Positions 38,933 through 53,998 of a DNA stretch of 64,000 bases are shown here, one piece after another. A program made the translations under genes and the position numbers. The notes beneath the pieces were generated by a model. That model did no database searches. It worked only from the letters and a program-made list of their open reading frames with translations, and had not been told where the DNA came from. Each line of letters opens with the position of its first letter. The first letter of the stretch is position 1. The stretch spans positions 9,610,001-9,674,000 of the forward strand of contig JABWDB010000004.1 of the NCBI GenBank assembly GCA_019614645.1, given 5' to 3'. This DNA comes from Stratiolaelaps scimitus (taxonomy: Eukaryota; Arthropoda; Arachnida; Mesostigmata; Laelapidae).

Positions 38933-39110
38933 ATTGGTGTTTGCGGGCGTCAGAACCAGTGGTTTCAGAAGGACGTCCTCGTGCCAACTTCAAAGATCAA
39001 GCTAGCCGATGATGACAAATACACTCTCAAGCCTCCATATAATGTTAACGACGCCAAGTCCCGGCTTCGTTTACTTGAGCGACACAGAGAGCAGGGGCTA
39101 GGAGGCGAAT
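38933..39110 (+). pseudogene. Solitary TFIIE-beta-like exon
   Basis: The sequence after acceptor TCAATTTTCAG encodes IGVCGRQNQWFQKDVLV, then KYTLKPPYNVNDAKSRLRL and LLERHREQGLGG. This aligns without gaps to the start of GTF2E2 exon 3 at 47952 ([17 protein letters not shown] through [12 protein letters not shown]). About 32 of 58 residues are identical by eye. Similarity stops abruptly after GLGG although the frame stays open to 39196. No counterparts of exons 1, 2 or 4 were found nearby. Retention of the acceptor indicates DNA-level duplication rather than retroposition. It is probably a relic, but an alternative exon of an unseen gene cannot be excluded. Confidence 0.7.
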
Positions 39111-39269
39111 GCAGATGTGGTAGTGAAGGAATACGTAACTGCAATTTATTAAAATCTCCAAATCTTCGGTTTGAATACACCGGAACTGTATATTAACGCT
39201 CTGATTGAAAAGTAGTGATCAAGTAACACCGAACCTCTTATGTGTTTATTCATCATCAAAATTACACTT

Positions 39270-39755
39270 GTCCCCTACGGAAGTAGTCGCCTCCGGCTTC
39301 AAAACACCTATGAGACCTTTTTTCCATTCTTCGAAACATTTACAAAGGCCGATTGTGGTATCTGCTTTAGCTCCTTCCGTGATGCCGCTTGAATTTCTTC
39401 AATCGTTTTTTGAGTGGTTTTTTCAACTTTAAAAACAGGAAATGTTACAGGGAGCCAGATCTGGCGAGTAAGGGGGTTGCGGTAACACTACCATAGATAG
39501 TTGTTGTAAAGATCGCGAAACAAGTAGCGAGGAGTGCGCTGGCGCGTTGTCGTGGTGCAGCACCCATGAACGGTTGCGCCACAAGTCTGGCCGATTGCGC
39601 CGGACAGACTCGCGCAATCGCTTCAAAACCTCTAGGTAACACTCCTTAGGGACTGTTGAGCCTTCCGGCTTGAATTCATAATGCAGTACACCCCGATAAT
39701 CGAATAAGACTGCAGGGAGTACCTTCACTTTTGGCCGGGCACGAGTCTCTTTTTT
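39270..39755 (-). mobile_element. Decayed mariner-family transposase (C-terminal part)
   Basis: The coding part reads FDYRGVLHYEFKPEGS, YLEVLKRLRESVRR, HHDNAPAHSSLLV and LPQPPYSPDLAPC, the signature of the mariner catalytic core. The second catalytic Asp is in HHDN. The third, expected 35 residues later in the family's PCD motif, is Asn (APCN), and a stop follows at 39429-39431. Downstream, TIEEIQAASRKELKQIPQSAF and, after a frameshift, KCFEEWKK and EAGGDYF show that the C terminus once continued to about 39275. The N-terminal DNA-binding half and the terminal repeats were not found. The copy is therefore inactive: it is truncated, frameshifted and mutated at a catalytic residue. Confidence 0.92.
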
Positions 39756-40914
39756 CAGTCTGTTTTCATGCTGGTGATCTCTTCGAGTTCCTGTGGGCTT
39801 TTTTTTCAGTTTGACAGTTTTTCTCCCATTTCAGTGTCAATTAGTTCCACGAATTCCTCTGGCTCTGTTTTTGCCCGTTTTTGAAGGTTAATTTAGTTTT
39901 TGGATGCCTGATTTTCTTTTCCGTCTCCTACTTATAACTTGTTCTCTTTGGCGATTCTTAGAAGCTTGTACACCTCAAGGTATCCTTTCAATTTATTAAG
40001 TTCTTGTTATTTGTGTGCACAGCGTTTCGTGTATTTTCTCGAAATATTATATTTATCGTCATCCTTATTAGGATGAGCCTGCTCGATCTTTCTCTCTCTC
40101 TTAGGATGCTAACACGCGCCGGCTAGGCTGTCCTCTTATAAAATCTACTTTTTTCAAACCATTTATGATTACATTTACATCTTGTAATATTTAGCTTTCC
40201 TATAGAAATCAAGAGTAATGACATCTAGTGTAGGGCTGTTCTCAGTTCGAACCAGTTCAGTGACAGCTGGTTCCCCCAGAAGGCACTATTGGCAACTAGT
40301 GACAGAACAATGCTGGATGAAACTTTCTCAGCAGTTTTAGGCACGAAACTGATTTTGGTGAAGGACATCAAGTCCAATGTTGAGTTGCTTTAGGCAAATT
40401 ATCATAGTTTTATCATAGATCATGTGTGGCGTGATGCACTCAACATCAGCTTTTCTTAATTTAAGTATTTAATGCTCCTACACAAGCGAAGAATTGCTAT
40501 CGTATTTCATCAGAAAAAGAAAACGCTCGCCTCCTAAGCTAAACTTTTTCGGGCTAACTCTTAGCCAACATTTAGCGTCCACGGTATCGCTTTCGGATTG
40601 CTTCGTAAGACGGACCCCTTTAAATGGCCAATGTGCAACGTGTGTGAGCTCGGTCCTACGGTGCGTAGCGCGCCGCCGAAAAGTGTGGATGAACGAATTT
40701 TTGTTTATTCCGATTGATAGGGTGAGGGACAAGAGTCCTGCCTTCTCTTCGCAACCGGGTGGCCACAAGCGGTTCGAAGGGCTGCCGGACGTTCCGAATG
40801 CTCGTCCGCGCTGTTCCATAAGAAGTTTAGTTGTTTTTTTTTTTTTTATCTTAAACGTTGGCAGTCCTGAGTGAGCCCTTGAATGTACAACAAGTCACAC
40901 ACGCCGATTTGATC
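39756..40914. other. Non-coding DNA between mariner remnant and ACOT13
   Basis: It holds a SINE-like copy (about 40560-40690) and a T run at 40834-40848. The ACOT13 promoter should lie in its right end, but no core element could be assigned. Confidence 0.45.
40560..40690 (-). repeat. SINE-like repeat, second copy of the 11.6-kb family
   Basis: CAACATTTAGCGTCCACGG, then GCTTTCG and GTAAGACGGACCCC, follow the same order and orientation as the body of the element at 11640-11720. The B-box part is degraded. Confidence 0.6.
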
Positions 40915-44810
<3,896 letters not shown>

Positions 44811-46351
44811 AACTAGACAGTAGCTCCAATAGCTTTAATGACTGTGTGCAGTGCATATAAATATGGGCTCCTGGTACATACAAATGTGCAAGACTTGTGT
44901 GCCTAGCTCGTACTATCGGACGTAACATAGTCACAAGAAAATCATTATTGCTATTCTGTATATTGCTGTCTATTCTTGCTATGGTTGACCTGACCTTCTA
45001 TAACCAAAGAAGGATAACCTCTGAGAGCGCGCATTTAACATTCTTTGATTTCATCCTATTATAATAATAATAATACGTATTGTAAAAGAACACACATTTA
45101 GGTTAGTGCCAGTGTATTAGTATTGAAATGAATTCTTGAAGCGTTCGGATCTCTTCTGACCATGGAGAAGCAATCTAGAGTCGTGAGTTAAATATAATTT
45201 ACTAATCGAATGCCGGAGCAATGTTATAAAAGTTAGATGTGTATGGAACAGGAATTGAATAAAGATTTCGTCATCTACTTTGACTATGTCTTCATTTAAC
45301 ACGCGGAGAAAATTAAATTGCGGCGTCGAAGTCTGGGTGGCTGATGCGCATTAAATTGAAGCTCAACGAAAGCACATTATGTTCTTCCAGTTATTGAATG
45401 GACACCACAAAACATTTGCGTGTTCAACTAACGTCGTTAGGGAGGCTGTCTTGGATTACCATATTGTTACGAAATTAGGTGATACGGGCCCTAGATATAT
45501 GCAGTGTCTCTTAGGCACAAGCTAAATATAAAAAAGCTAACGAATTCAAGAGAAATGAGTGAGTGCCAAATGAACAGCGATGTCAATTAATCCAAGTAAT
45601 CCGAAGCTATTCGTGCTTGTCTCCGATGAGAATTGCTTGATATTTTGAGGCACAACCACTTCCATAGCAACTAACAATACGGATGCATCTTCTTGACAAA
45701 TCCCAGCACATGATACAATGATTTGGCTACGAGCAGTTGAGCAGGGATAAGCAGTGATGTCGAAAAAGTGCCTCTTCAATTGTTTCATCCACAATTATAT
45801 AGAATATATATTTTAGCACCTCTCGTAATTTTCACTGCAGCACCCAGCGACGAGTGTAAATCTTCAAGGTGGTTACTTAGCCATGCGATGCATCGTCCCC
45901 CCAGTGCGGTTGTATCTGGCTGCATTTCGAACACGCCCAACCTGATAAACAGATGTGACATGCGGAGTACCTCCGTCGATTCTGATTCTTCTCGCAGGAA
46001 CAGTGCGAGTATTCAAACGCATTTCACGTTGATATACAAGACACAACCATCAATTCTATCTGTTGCATATAGCGTAAACGTGTGTATTTACGCACACACT
46101 GGCATGTGTGTTTCTTAGGCGACACCCGCATGTTTTGAGGTTGTTCAGTTCTCGTAGATGGCCATTTTTGAAAGACCTCCCCTTGAGATGTCCTGGAACT
46201 ACCCTATGTTTTACAGCCGCATCCTTTCCGAAATGAGTTCTCTGTGAAAGCCATGTTGTGAATGGAGCAATTTGACATTCGTCGGATGAGTGGAGCGCCG
46301 ATGATTTGGTTGTGTTGTCAAGGTCTTGAGATTGTTACAAATTGTGAATAA
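44811..46351. other. ACOT13 3' UTR and spacer to GTF2E2
   Basis: AATAAA at 45258-45263 lies about 450 bases after the ACOT13 stop. The remaining kilobase has no recognised gene. The GTF2E2 promoter should lie before 46352. Confidence 0.5.
45258..45263 (+). promoter_or_regulatory. ACOT13 polyadenylation signal
   Basis: AATAAA hexamer downstream of the ACOT13 stop and the nearest such signal seen on this strand. Confidence 0.5.
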
Positions 46352-46572
46352 ATGGCTGGTGGGAACATAGCGGCAAAACAGAAAATGGATCTCTCGTTGC
46401 GTCGAGAACGGGAAGCGTTTCAGAAGCGGGCAATGGCAGTGCCGATTGTGGAGAATCGAGGCAATAGCAGCCAACATGAGTCGCTTCGGCAGCCGGCACC
46501 CCGTGACAAAATGAAACCCACCATATCTGCCAAAGTGGTGAAGCCCACCACGGCTCCGAAGGCTCCCTTCAG
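46352..46572 (+). CDS. GTF2E2: GTF2E2 exon 1
   Basis: Encodes the N-terminal arm, [16 protein letters not shown] then a Pro/Lys-rich linker. The donor is CAG|GTGCGT and the exon ends after two bases of an Arg codon. Confidence 0.9.
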
Positions 46573-48717
46573 GTGCGTAGCACGGTGATATGTGATATAA
46601 GTCAACCAAACTGAGATGTATATATATATATATATATATTACCGCGGACAAGAGCATACTCTCTCAGTGGTTTTGCTATGTAATTCTTGTTTTGTATACT
46701 TAGTGCAACTCCGCAAATTCCCCCAAACTTGATTTAATTTATCAAATCCCTGATTTATAGCATTGGAAGACTTCTCGTCAGACCCTTGACTATGTTTATA
46801 TGAGATATCCAGGTGGCTCATGCCATTTGTAATGGAAATGAGAACTCTGCCGTAACTCAGCAACGTCGTTTCCCTTAGACGTCAGGGGTTAGTGAAATCT
46901 GTCACTAGTAATCTATCATATCCAGTAAAGGTTCTCTTCATTGAATACATATTGTACAAGTGTAAATGTAAATATTCATTGGTTCATTAACCAATTGTTT
47001 TATTATTATTGGTTAATTAGGAGCTGCAATTTTACAATGTGTTAGGGCACATACGTCCTACAACAGACAGGACGAAGGTTCTGATGAAGCTTCGTACTGC
47101 TTCGTTCAGCAGGGTCACAGCTAAATCATCGAAGAGCGGGAGTTAGAAATGGCGTCATTTGTTTGAATGAGGGCAGGTTTATTTATCTGATGTTTGATTC
47201 TGATTGTTTCATGAATTTCACAGATACAAGACGGCTGATGGCGGTGGAGGCTCAACCGCCTTTTCTATACTGGCGAAAATCGTCAAATACATGAAGACTC
47301 GTCATCTTGAAGGAGAAACGCACCCATTGACTCTTGAAGAGATCATCGATGAAACTTCACTTGTGTGTACCTCTGTCGTTAGTTTAGTTTGATACTAAAG
47401 TGATTGAAGAATTTTGCATTTGCCGCTTCGAACGCATAAAAATATCATACGGTCGCCGAATGAAAACTGTAAATAATAATGCGTAGAGTACCGATAGGTA
47501 CTGGTATTGGCCCTAGGTAGGTACTACCTAGGTTAACTATGAATATACAAAGAAAATCTCTAGGTGAGTTTACTTTCTATCTGATCGCATGGTTGAAGGC
47601 CATACAACATTTACTGTACCTCAGTTAAAAATTCCTGTTCTCTTCAAGAAATATAAATTCATGGCAATACGACTGCTAGGAGCAATGCCGGCTAGTCCGT
47701 ACGACATTTTTCATACACTGCATATACATATATTTCATCGAATGTTATAAACACCAGAACGGCAACACCTTCGCTATGAACCGAGGTGGCTGTGGCCCGA
47801 TGACGCTATGAGCCTTGAAAGTCGTCGATGTTTAACTTCTATCGTTATCTAATGTTTAACTTTACATCGTCGTGTACCAATAACGCTATCATGGTTGTGG
47901 AGACACCATTGCACCGTCAACGCGTTGACACAATTTTTATCCAATTCTTAGATGGGTGTCGGCGTACGACAGATGCACTGGCTGCAACAGGAGGCTCTCG
48001 TATCGAATCCGAAGATTGAAATGACCACAGATGGAAAATTTTCATACAAGCCTCCCTACAGCGTGCGCGATGCAAAGAGCCTGTTACGTCTCCTCGAGCG
48101 ACACCAACACCGAGGACTGGGTGGTGTTTTCCTCGACGATATTCGTGAGTCGATGCCGAATGTGGACGCGGCACTGAAGAAGCTCGGCGATAATCTCCTA
48201 TTGATAACCCGACCCGTCGACAAGAAGGTTTGTGTGCAACAACGATAAACGTCGCGAGATCACTACTGGCAGGCGATTTCGTGAGTTTTGGTTAGCTGAC
48301 CTCAGCCTCTGAAATTTCATTTGTTTAATTAATACACTGCTGATCGTGCCTCACAATGTCATCTCTTACTTCGCATCTATATCGTGAGCATATATACAGT
48401 TAGGCTTATGCTGTTCCTACTATGCGTATGTGTACTTCCAGGTCGTTCTATTCGTCAATGACAAATCTGTCCATGTTCCTATTGATGAAGATCTGCTTAA
48501 ATTGTGGCATTCTGTTTCTGTCGAGGGCGTGGATGATACTAAAATCGAAGAGTATCTCCAACGGCAGGGTATCCAGTCGATGCGGGACACTGGTGTGAAG
48601 AAGACCAACCCAACGATAGTCAGGCGAAGGAAGGCAGGTGCGCCGAAGAAGACTCGACAGCTCAGACGGCACAACGAGCATCTATCTGACGTCCTGATGA
48701 ACTTCAACGAAGCTTAA
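46352..48717 (+). CDS. GTF2E2: Transcription initiation factor TFIIE subunit beta
   Basis: The beta subunit of TFIIE, which pairs with TFIIE-alpha in the RNA polymerase II pre-initiation complex and helps recruit and regulate TFIIH. Exons 46352-46572, 47224-47362, 47952-48227 and 48442-48717 join in phases 2, 0 and 0 to give 303 residues (human 291). The N terminus carries the family motif [13 protein letters not shown]. Next comes the first winged helix ([32 protein letters not shown]), a second winged helix ending [16 protein letters not shown], the FVNDK segment, and a basic C-terminal region ([22 protein letters not shown]). Two in-frame starts exist, 46352 and 46385; the second would begin [10 protein letters not shown], closer to the human start. 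AATAAA follows at 49051. A diverged copy of exon 3's first part lies at 38933. Confidence 0.95.
47224..47362 (+). CDS. GTF2E2: GTF2E2 exon 2
   Basis: Acceptor TTTCACAG|A completes Arg. It encodes [20 protein letters not shown] through EEIIDETSL, the first winged helix. The donor CTT|GTGTGT is weak but restores the frame to exon 3. Confidence 0.88.
47952..48227 (+). CDS. GTF2E2: GTF2E2 exon 3
   Basis: 92 codons, [11 protein letters not shown] to ITRPVDKK, between acceptor TTCTTAG and donor AAG|GTTTGT. It covers the end of the first and most of the second winged helix. Confidence 0.94.
48442..48717 (+). CDS. GTF2E2: GTF2E2 exon 4
   Basis: [20 protein letters not shown] through [13 protein letters not shown] to a basic tail and stop TAA. 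The acceptor is TACTTCCAG|GTC. The [11 protein letters not shown] tail is characteristic of the family. Confidence 0.95.
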   Translation, partial: VVLFVNDKSVHVPIDEDLLKLWHSVSVEGVDDTKIEEYLQRQGIQSMRDTGVKKTNPTIVRRRKAGAPKKTRQLRRHNEHLSDVLMNFNEA

Positions 48718-49139
48718 ACAAACAGTCTTCTTCAAACAGACTTCCTTGTTTTGATAATATATATATACTTGCATTTATATTACATATGTCCTAGTCAAAC
48801 GTCATCTCGCGACCAATTAGATACACTAGATATAACGCTAGTGACGTAATGCAGGCCGAGCAGGACCACTATAGAGAGAGAGGAGATAGGTATCTTCGTT
48901 TTAATGCAGGTTCACAGGAAGCAGCAGGTGTTGTTCGCGTGCAATCATTTGCCTCTAGGATAAACGTTGTTCAATTGAAGGGAGCAACGCACGCCGAAAT
49001 CCAGATGCGGAACTGTAGATAAATTATCAAGATGTTATTTATCTGTTTTGAATAAATAGGTTACTATTTGTTTCGAGCACCGTAAGTCATTCATTTGGAA
49101 AGTTAACTTTTGAAAATGATCTTTACCACATTTACAACA

Positions 49140-49265
49140 GGCCGCAGGCTCGACTCCCACGACGTGACATATAAGAAAACGCAAGCATTGTAAAAATTGC
49201 AGTTCCTATAATATACCAACAAGACCTTTAACCTTAATCCAGTTAACTCTACTTCCTTCACAAGA
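49140..49265 (+). repeat. Dispersed repeat, second copy of the 23.99-kb family
   Basis: A B-box-like GGCTCGACTCCCAC at about 49147 is followed by GCATTGTAAAAATTGCAGTT and then CCTTTAACCTTAATCCAGTT. This matches the 23986-24070 copy in order and orientation. It is consistent with a tRNA-derived SINE whose head is degraded. Confidence 0.55.
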
Positions 49266-49842
49266 AAAGCCACAAGAACAATAATGTCCCGAATAGGTCA
49301 GGACGACTAGATAACCTGTGTAATATGTTTGACGAATTTTAACAGAGGAATTACAGCAAGGTCACGGATAGTCCGTACTCTGGGAACGGGAGAGCCATCT
49401 AAAGTGTATACAAAATCATGTTGATTGGACTACACAAATCACATCCTTAATATCTAGGATTAAATTACAGAAAGGATGAGGACCTACAGATGATCATTGC
49501 GTAGCTTCCAATGAGAGTTTCCCAAGTGGATTGAACGCGTTATTTTCCTGCACCCTGAGTTGCCGCTTTCTTAGTTAAGTGGGCACATCCAAGTTAAGAT
49601 TTTATTGTTGATCTCACAATTTAGAATGAAGTATGACCCTGTCGAGTGCCTTTGGCGAATAGACATGTGGGTAAAATTTCGCTTTCTATTTAGAGATAAT
49701 GCCGGTTCTGCGTGATTTGTACCAGCTGTGTGGATGCAGACTTCATGAGACCGGGTTGGTCATCATCAAATCTCTCCTTATATCTGGGATAATAATATAC
49801 AGTGTTAATAATTGTAATAATATTTGTGTAAGCGATTTTTGT

Positions 49843-50270
49843 TCATGCTGGCTGCTTCAGGCAAATACGATCCCTCGCCCCCATTGTGGGGAAGGGACGG
49901 CTTGATCTCGAACGCCACCGAATGATCACCAAATGCTGGTGGCGTTCAATTGTATATGAAGTGGCGAAGTACAACGTCAAATTGATGAAACGTGTTGTGA
50001 AGTGCGTCGTCCCTAAACGTCGAAATGCCTCGAAGCTAAAAGATGAGAGAGACAGAGGGAACTGACCACTCGATGTCTCGCGGTGACAGACAGTCTCGAA
50101 GGTTCCCAGTCATTGCACTCATAGTGACAGTATGATCTGCTCATGCATTTTGTTTTCAATATAGACCGTAAATACCACAGAATGGCAATTGGGTGACCCG
50201 GAGCGGTACCAAGGAAACTTGTCTGCCAGCAATCTAACTAGCTCGTATCGCAAATTTCCTCACGTACCAT
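49843..50270 (+). repeat. Interspersed repeat, copy B
   Basis: Plus-strand counterpart of the minus-strand copy at 3985-4443. Shared strings include GTGGCGAAGTACAACGTCAA, GTGACCCGGAGCGGT and TCTAACTA...GCTCGTATC. The Lys-rich reading frame of copy A is interrupted here by stops and a frameshift. Confidence 0.7.
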
Positions 50271-50955
50271 ATGGTCAGCCACAATCCCACAAGTCCACAA
50301 GTCCTCATTCTGGCCTTACGTTTTGTCGGGCCAAATCCAGGCTCTGTCAGACTGAATACCTTCCAATAACCACAAGATTTTAAATTCCAAGAGCAATTTT
50401 TGACTTAGGGCTGTTTGCACGTTTGCGAGTCACGATCTCCAAAAGCGGCAGCACTTAGATGACTAACGGCGTACACGCGTACATCGATTCATACAAAGTT
50501 ACTCGCGTACTTCGAACAGATGCAGTATTGAATTCGGTCACGGCGTATCGTCGTGCCGTACCAGCCAAGCTAGTGAACGAGAAAACACGACCACCACAAT
50601 CGTTTGTTGCATGTATTCACCTCAAACGAAGAGAGACCGAGAGGGAGGCCTTGCGTTGCAATGTTTGCCGGCGTCAATGACCATCGAGCAGATGACTGCA
50701 CAGCTGACCGGCAGTATCGATTGACTGCACACACACACGTACAGTATCGATTGCCATGGCCGGATCGGTCTCGTATAAAAGAAAACTTGCAAAAGAATTC
50801 CTAAATGTAACTGCGTTTTGTGATCTGCTGTGTACCGTGTCAATTTGATGAGAGTCCGCTTTGCGTCGGGTTAGCTTCTGGTGTGTATATTTTATTACAA
50901 TTATAATTAGTGGCAACGAATCGTTTTCTTGTGAACAGATTTACATTGAAATACA

Positions 50956-51795
50956 ATGACGAGATTAGATAACGTGCCGTTTCTGTGTACTCCGACCGTT
51001 TCTAGATTACCGTTGCGAGTTGCCACCACCAGGCGATGCGATATGGCTGAGGAACTATATCACATTACGCCGCTTGTCGCCATCAAAAAGTCGTGGGGAA
51101 AACTTAGCCAGCATTATCCAGTGGCATTCGTTCGATATCGAGACACTGTGTTGCCCATCCTCCAAGGACGTGATCCTATCTGCGGGTTCGTAGCTATAGC
51201 GATGGCTGGCTCGGTCGTCGGCCGCTTCGTCAATGTGGAACAAATGGTGCAATGGGCCCGCGTGCAGGGCTACACGTATTTTGGAGAAATGCTTGATGTC
51301 CGTTACATGCAGGCTGTAACCGCTGCGTTCATTGGGAAACCGTCCGCCGTGATGGATTTCCCAACCAAAGAACACATGCTTAAGGATCTATTTGACGGCA
51401 AGATCTATATAGTGCCCTACGATGTTGGTTCGAGGGGAAGGCCGTCGCTGAACAAAGGCGCTAGGCCACACTGGGCCTTGGTCTTTGGCGCAGTAGTCAT
51501 GCAAAATCACTGCTCACACTGCCACGAGCGCTTAGCGCCATTAAACAACTCGTTCGGTTTGCCGCTGTATACCGCCGATAGTCAAGTGCTCAGATATCAT
51601 GGACAAAACGGATCGGCATTCGTGCTAGCTTACCAAGGTCAGTCGTCCGCGCCGCAGGTTTGGTCTTACCAGGAACTCTTTGAGAGCACGATGCAGTTGC
51701 ATGAAGTGGGCGAACTACAACCACGGCGCCATGTAACACCGGCGGGCGGAATCAGTGTAGGACTTCGGGGCAGGGTATTAAGGGTCGACGTCTGA
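50956..51795 (+). CDS. ACTMAP-like protein, second intronless copy
   Basis: 279 residues, paralogous to the ORF at 42498-43316; core identity is somewhat under half by eye. Shared features are CGFVAIAMAG, WARVQGYTYFGEMLDVRYM, FIGKP, GKIYIVPYD, PHWALVFGAVV and the GLRGRVLRV tail. The predicted nucleophile Cys (in DPICGFVA) and His (in RPHWALV) are kept. It differs in three ways: the proline-rich N terminus is absent and replaced by an unrelated 30 residues; the Gln-Cys dipeptide is Ile-Cys, with one extra residue between the upstream Gln and the Cys; and the NHEPC segment is gone. A second Met at 51043 (MAEELYHI) could be the true start. The reading frame is intact with balanced codon use, so it looks functional. 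Substrate is unknown. Confidence 0.85.
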   Translation: MTRLDNVPFLCTPTVSRLPLRVATTRRCDMAEELYHITPLVAIKKSWGKLSQHYPVAFVRYRDTVLPILQGRDPICGFVAIAMAGSVVGRFVNVEQMVQWARVQGYTYFGEMLDVRYMQAVTAAFIGKPSAVMDFPTKEHMLKDLFDGKIYIVPYDVGSRGRPSLNKGARPHWALVFGAVVMQNHCSHCHERLAPLNNSFGLPLYTADSQVLRYHGQNGSAFVLAYQGQSSAPQVWSYQELFESTMQLHEVGELQPRRHVTPAGGISVGLRGRVLRVDV

Positions 51796-53963
51796 TATTA
51801 CAACGAGTAGAATTAATTGTGTAGGAATTCTCGCCAACCAATTTGCTAGGAACTTCATTTATGAACATGATCGGGTGTAGTTGAGCTGCTGAAGCTCGCG
51901 GCTGGCGGAATCATTTGGATGTGACCGTAATTGTAATTTCCGGTAGTGGGAGCGACTTGCCGAAACGTGTACAACTATTTGCAAATTGAATCTGGACCGA
52001 CCCGGTAGTTTCATACGGAATTCGAAACAACAATTCCCTACGACTCCATACCAAGAGATGGTCCGCGGGGCACGCTCCAACGGTACAGTGTCTGTAATCA
52101 AAAGACATTTTGTAGTGGTACCTTAAGCTAGAAGCTAAATGAAATAGTTAACTTTGGTCAGGTTAAGTTTAGCACACACATTGTTTTTATATTTATACAC
52201 GCAGGTGTATTTTAAAGCAAAAGATAATTGCGAAATAAGATTGGGCCGTTCTTCTTTGTCATGCTTTTAGTTTATGTGGTTCGGATATTAATAAGAAACC
52301 TTATAGCATAAAGTCTATGAGTAATTGACACCATAGATGAACACATGGTTGACGAGACAGGGCAGACGTTAGGTGACTTTTTGTTCTATTGAGAGAGGTT
52401 TAATGTTAGAATCAGGGACAAACACGGATATTTCCTGCCAGGGTATTTCCGACAGTAGTGCAAGACTACTTATACTCACTTAAAACCTCGCACCTTTAAA
52501 ACTTGGGCCGTCCTTTGGAGTTTACTTAATTTGCTTTAATTACTACTTCAGATAACTAGGCTTCCAATAACTAGGCTGCTGATAGGTCCACCGGGCCTCA
52601 CAAATTGCAACGATTTTCAAAGGAATATTTGACAATCTCAGGGACGTAACGTACAATGGTTATAATGAACGCAATTTTTACTTGGAACACGTTTGCAATG
52701 GAGATCTCCATTAGTCGTGAACAGTTGCCTCGACACCTAGCTGTCTTTCGTGAACAATTCTGGGGTGTAGTCTATGAATTGTGACAGTGTATATTCGTAC
52801 TTGGCATTTGTTGGAAAACAAATGTCGTAAGCTGTTATGGATGTGCAATAATAAAGGTTTGTTAGATTCAATATAAAGTTTTATGTGAGTGATGTTATTA
52901 TTATTATTATTATTGTCATTTTGTAAATTGTTTTTAGATTAAACCTAAGGGTTTTGGTGTGATTCGTTAATTGCAACAACTGGCATTAAAATAACTGATC
53001 ATCATTGCATTCACTGTCTTAGCTCTCAATAGAATTACGTCCGGTCCGAGCTCTCAGGGGAAAATTCTGTCTCCTTTAGATATGAAAACAAAGATGAATT
53101 CAACTGTCTTTGATAGTCTAGTACAGAATGCCAAAACAACTTATACCTTACAAATGCTCCTTGACCCTCATCCCCCTGACGTTTTCAGATATCCGTTCCA
53201 GCAAAGGGCGAATGTGCGCTGTTATTGTGGCTTCCCATACAGTCCGTTCCCCGTTCGCTGCATTCTGCCGGCTGCGCCAGCAGAAATATGTTTCGATGGG
53301 TCACAGAGTATATGGTTAAACACAGACGGGTTCTGGTGTGACCTATGGACCTAATTGTCACGTATCTGTGTATTAGTCGAAGAAAGGCACAAAGAGCTTG
53401 CTTACACACGTCTTGTTCGTAAACGTGACATGATTAAGGATTCTCCGAAGGAGTATAAAGATAATATGATCGTTATTATGCTTGTTACGTTCGGATGTGC
53501 GCACAGATGAATGGTGGACATCGCGACTCGGGTCTTAGCGTAAGTTCTCCTGGTGGCAATGCCTTTGACGACGACGACGATGACACCATGACGGGGGCCA
53601 CGCTGTGAAGCTTCTCGAAGAAGCATATGTATAGCTAATCAGACATTTGCTCGATTTGCAAATTGTCGCAGTTACATATATACATATCTTGTATATTACA
53701 TGCACGCGATGTCATACATTCTACACTTAGGCAATATAGTCATCGGCAGCCTGCGACTGTTGCATCTGATCAATGTTCGCTAGATATTTCCAGAAGACGA
53801 TCAAGTAACCTTTTCGGTTACACACGCGCCCGCACACATGTTCGGCTCATGGATTTCGCTAGCGGTTTGTAAGCAGTAATTTGGTCTAAAATATTACGGA
53901 ACACAAGCGGACACAGAACTGAGGTGTAGGATGCATTTGCAGATGAACTGGATGGAAGATGTG

Positions 53964-53967
<4 letters not shown>

Positions 53968-53996
<29 letters not shown>
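53968..53996. repeat. (AT)n microsatellite
   Basis: Uninterrupted AT dinucleotide of 29 bases. Confidence 0.93.

Positions 53997-53998
<2 letters not shown>

Larger units (their letters stand above)
48718..50955. other. Spacer between GTF2E2 and the second ACTMAP gene
   Basis: AATAAA at 49051-49056 is the likely GTF2E2 polyadenylation signal. The spacer also holds two dispersed repeats (49140-49265 and 49843-50270). Upstream of 50956 a GC-poorer segment with no TATA box that I could assign presumably holds the second ACTMAP promoter. Confidence 0.5.
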
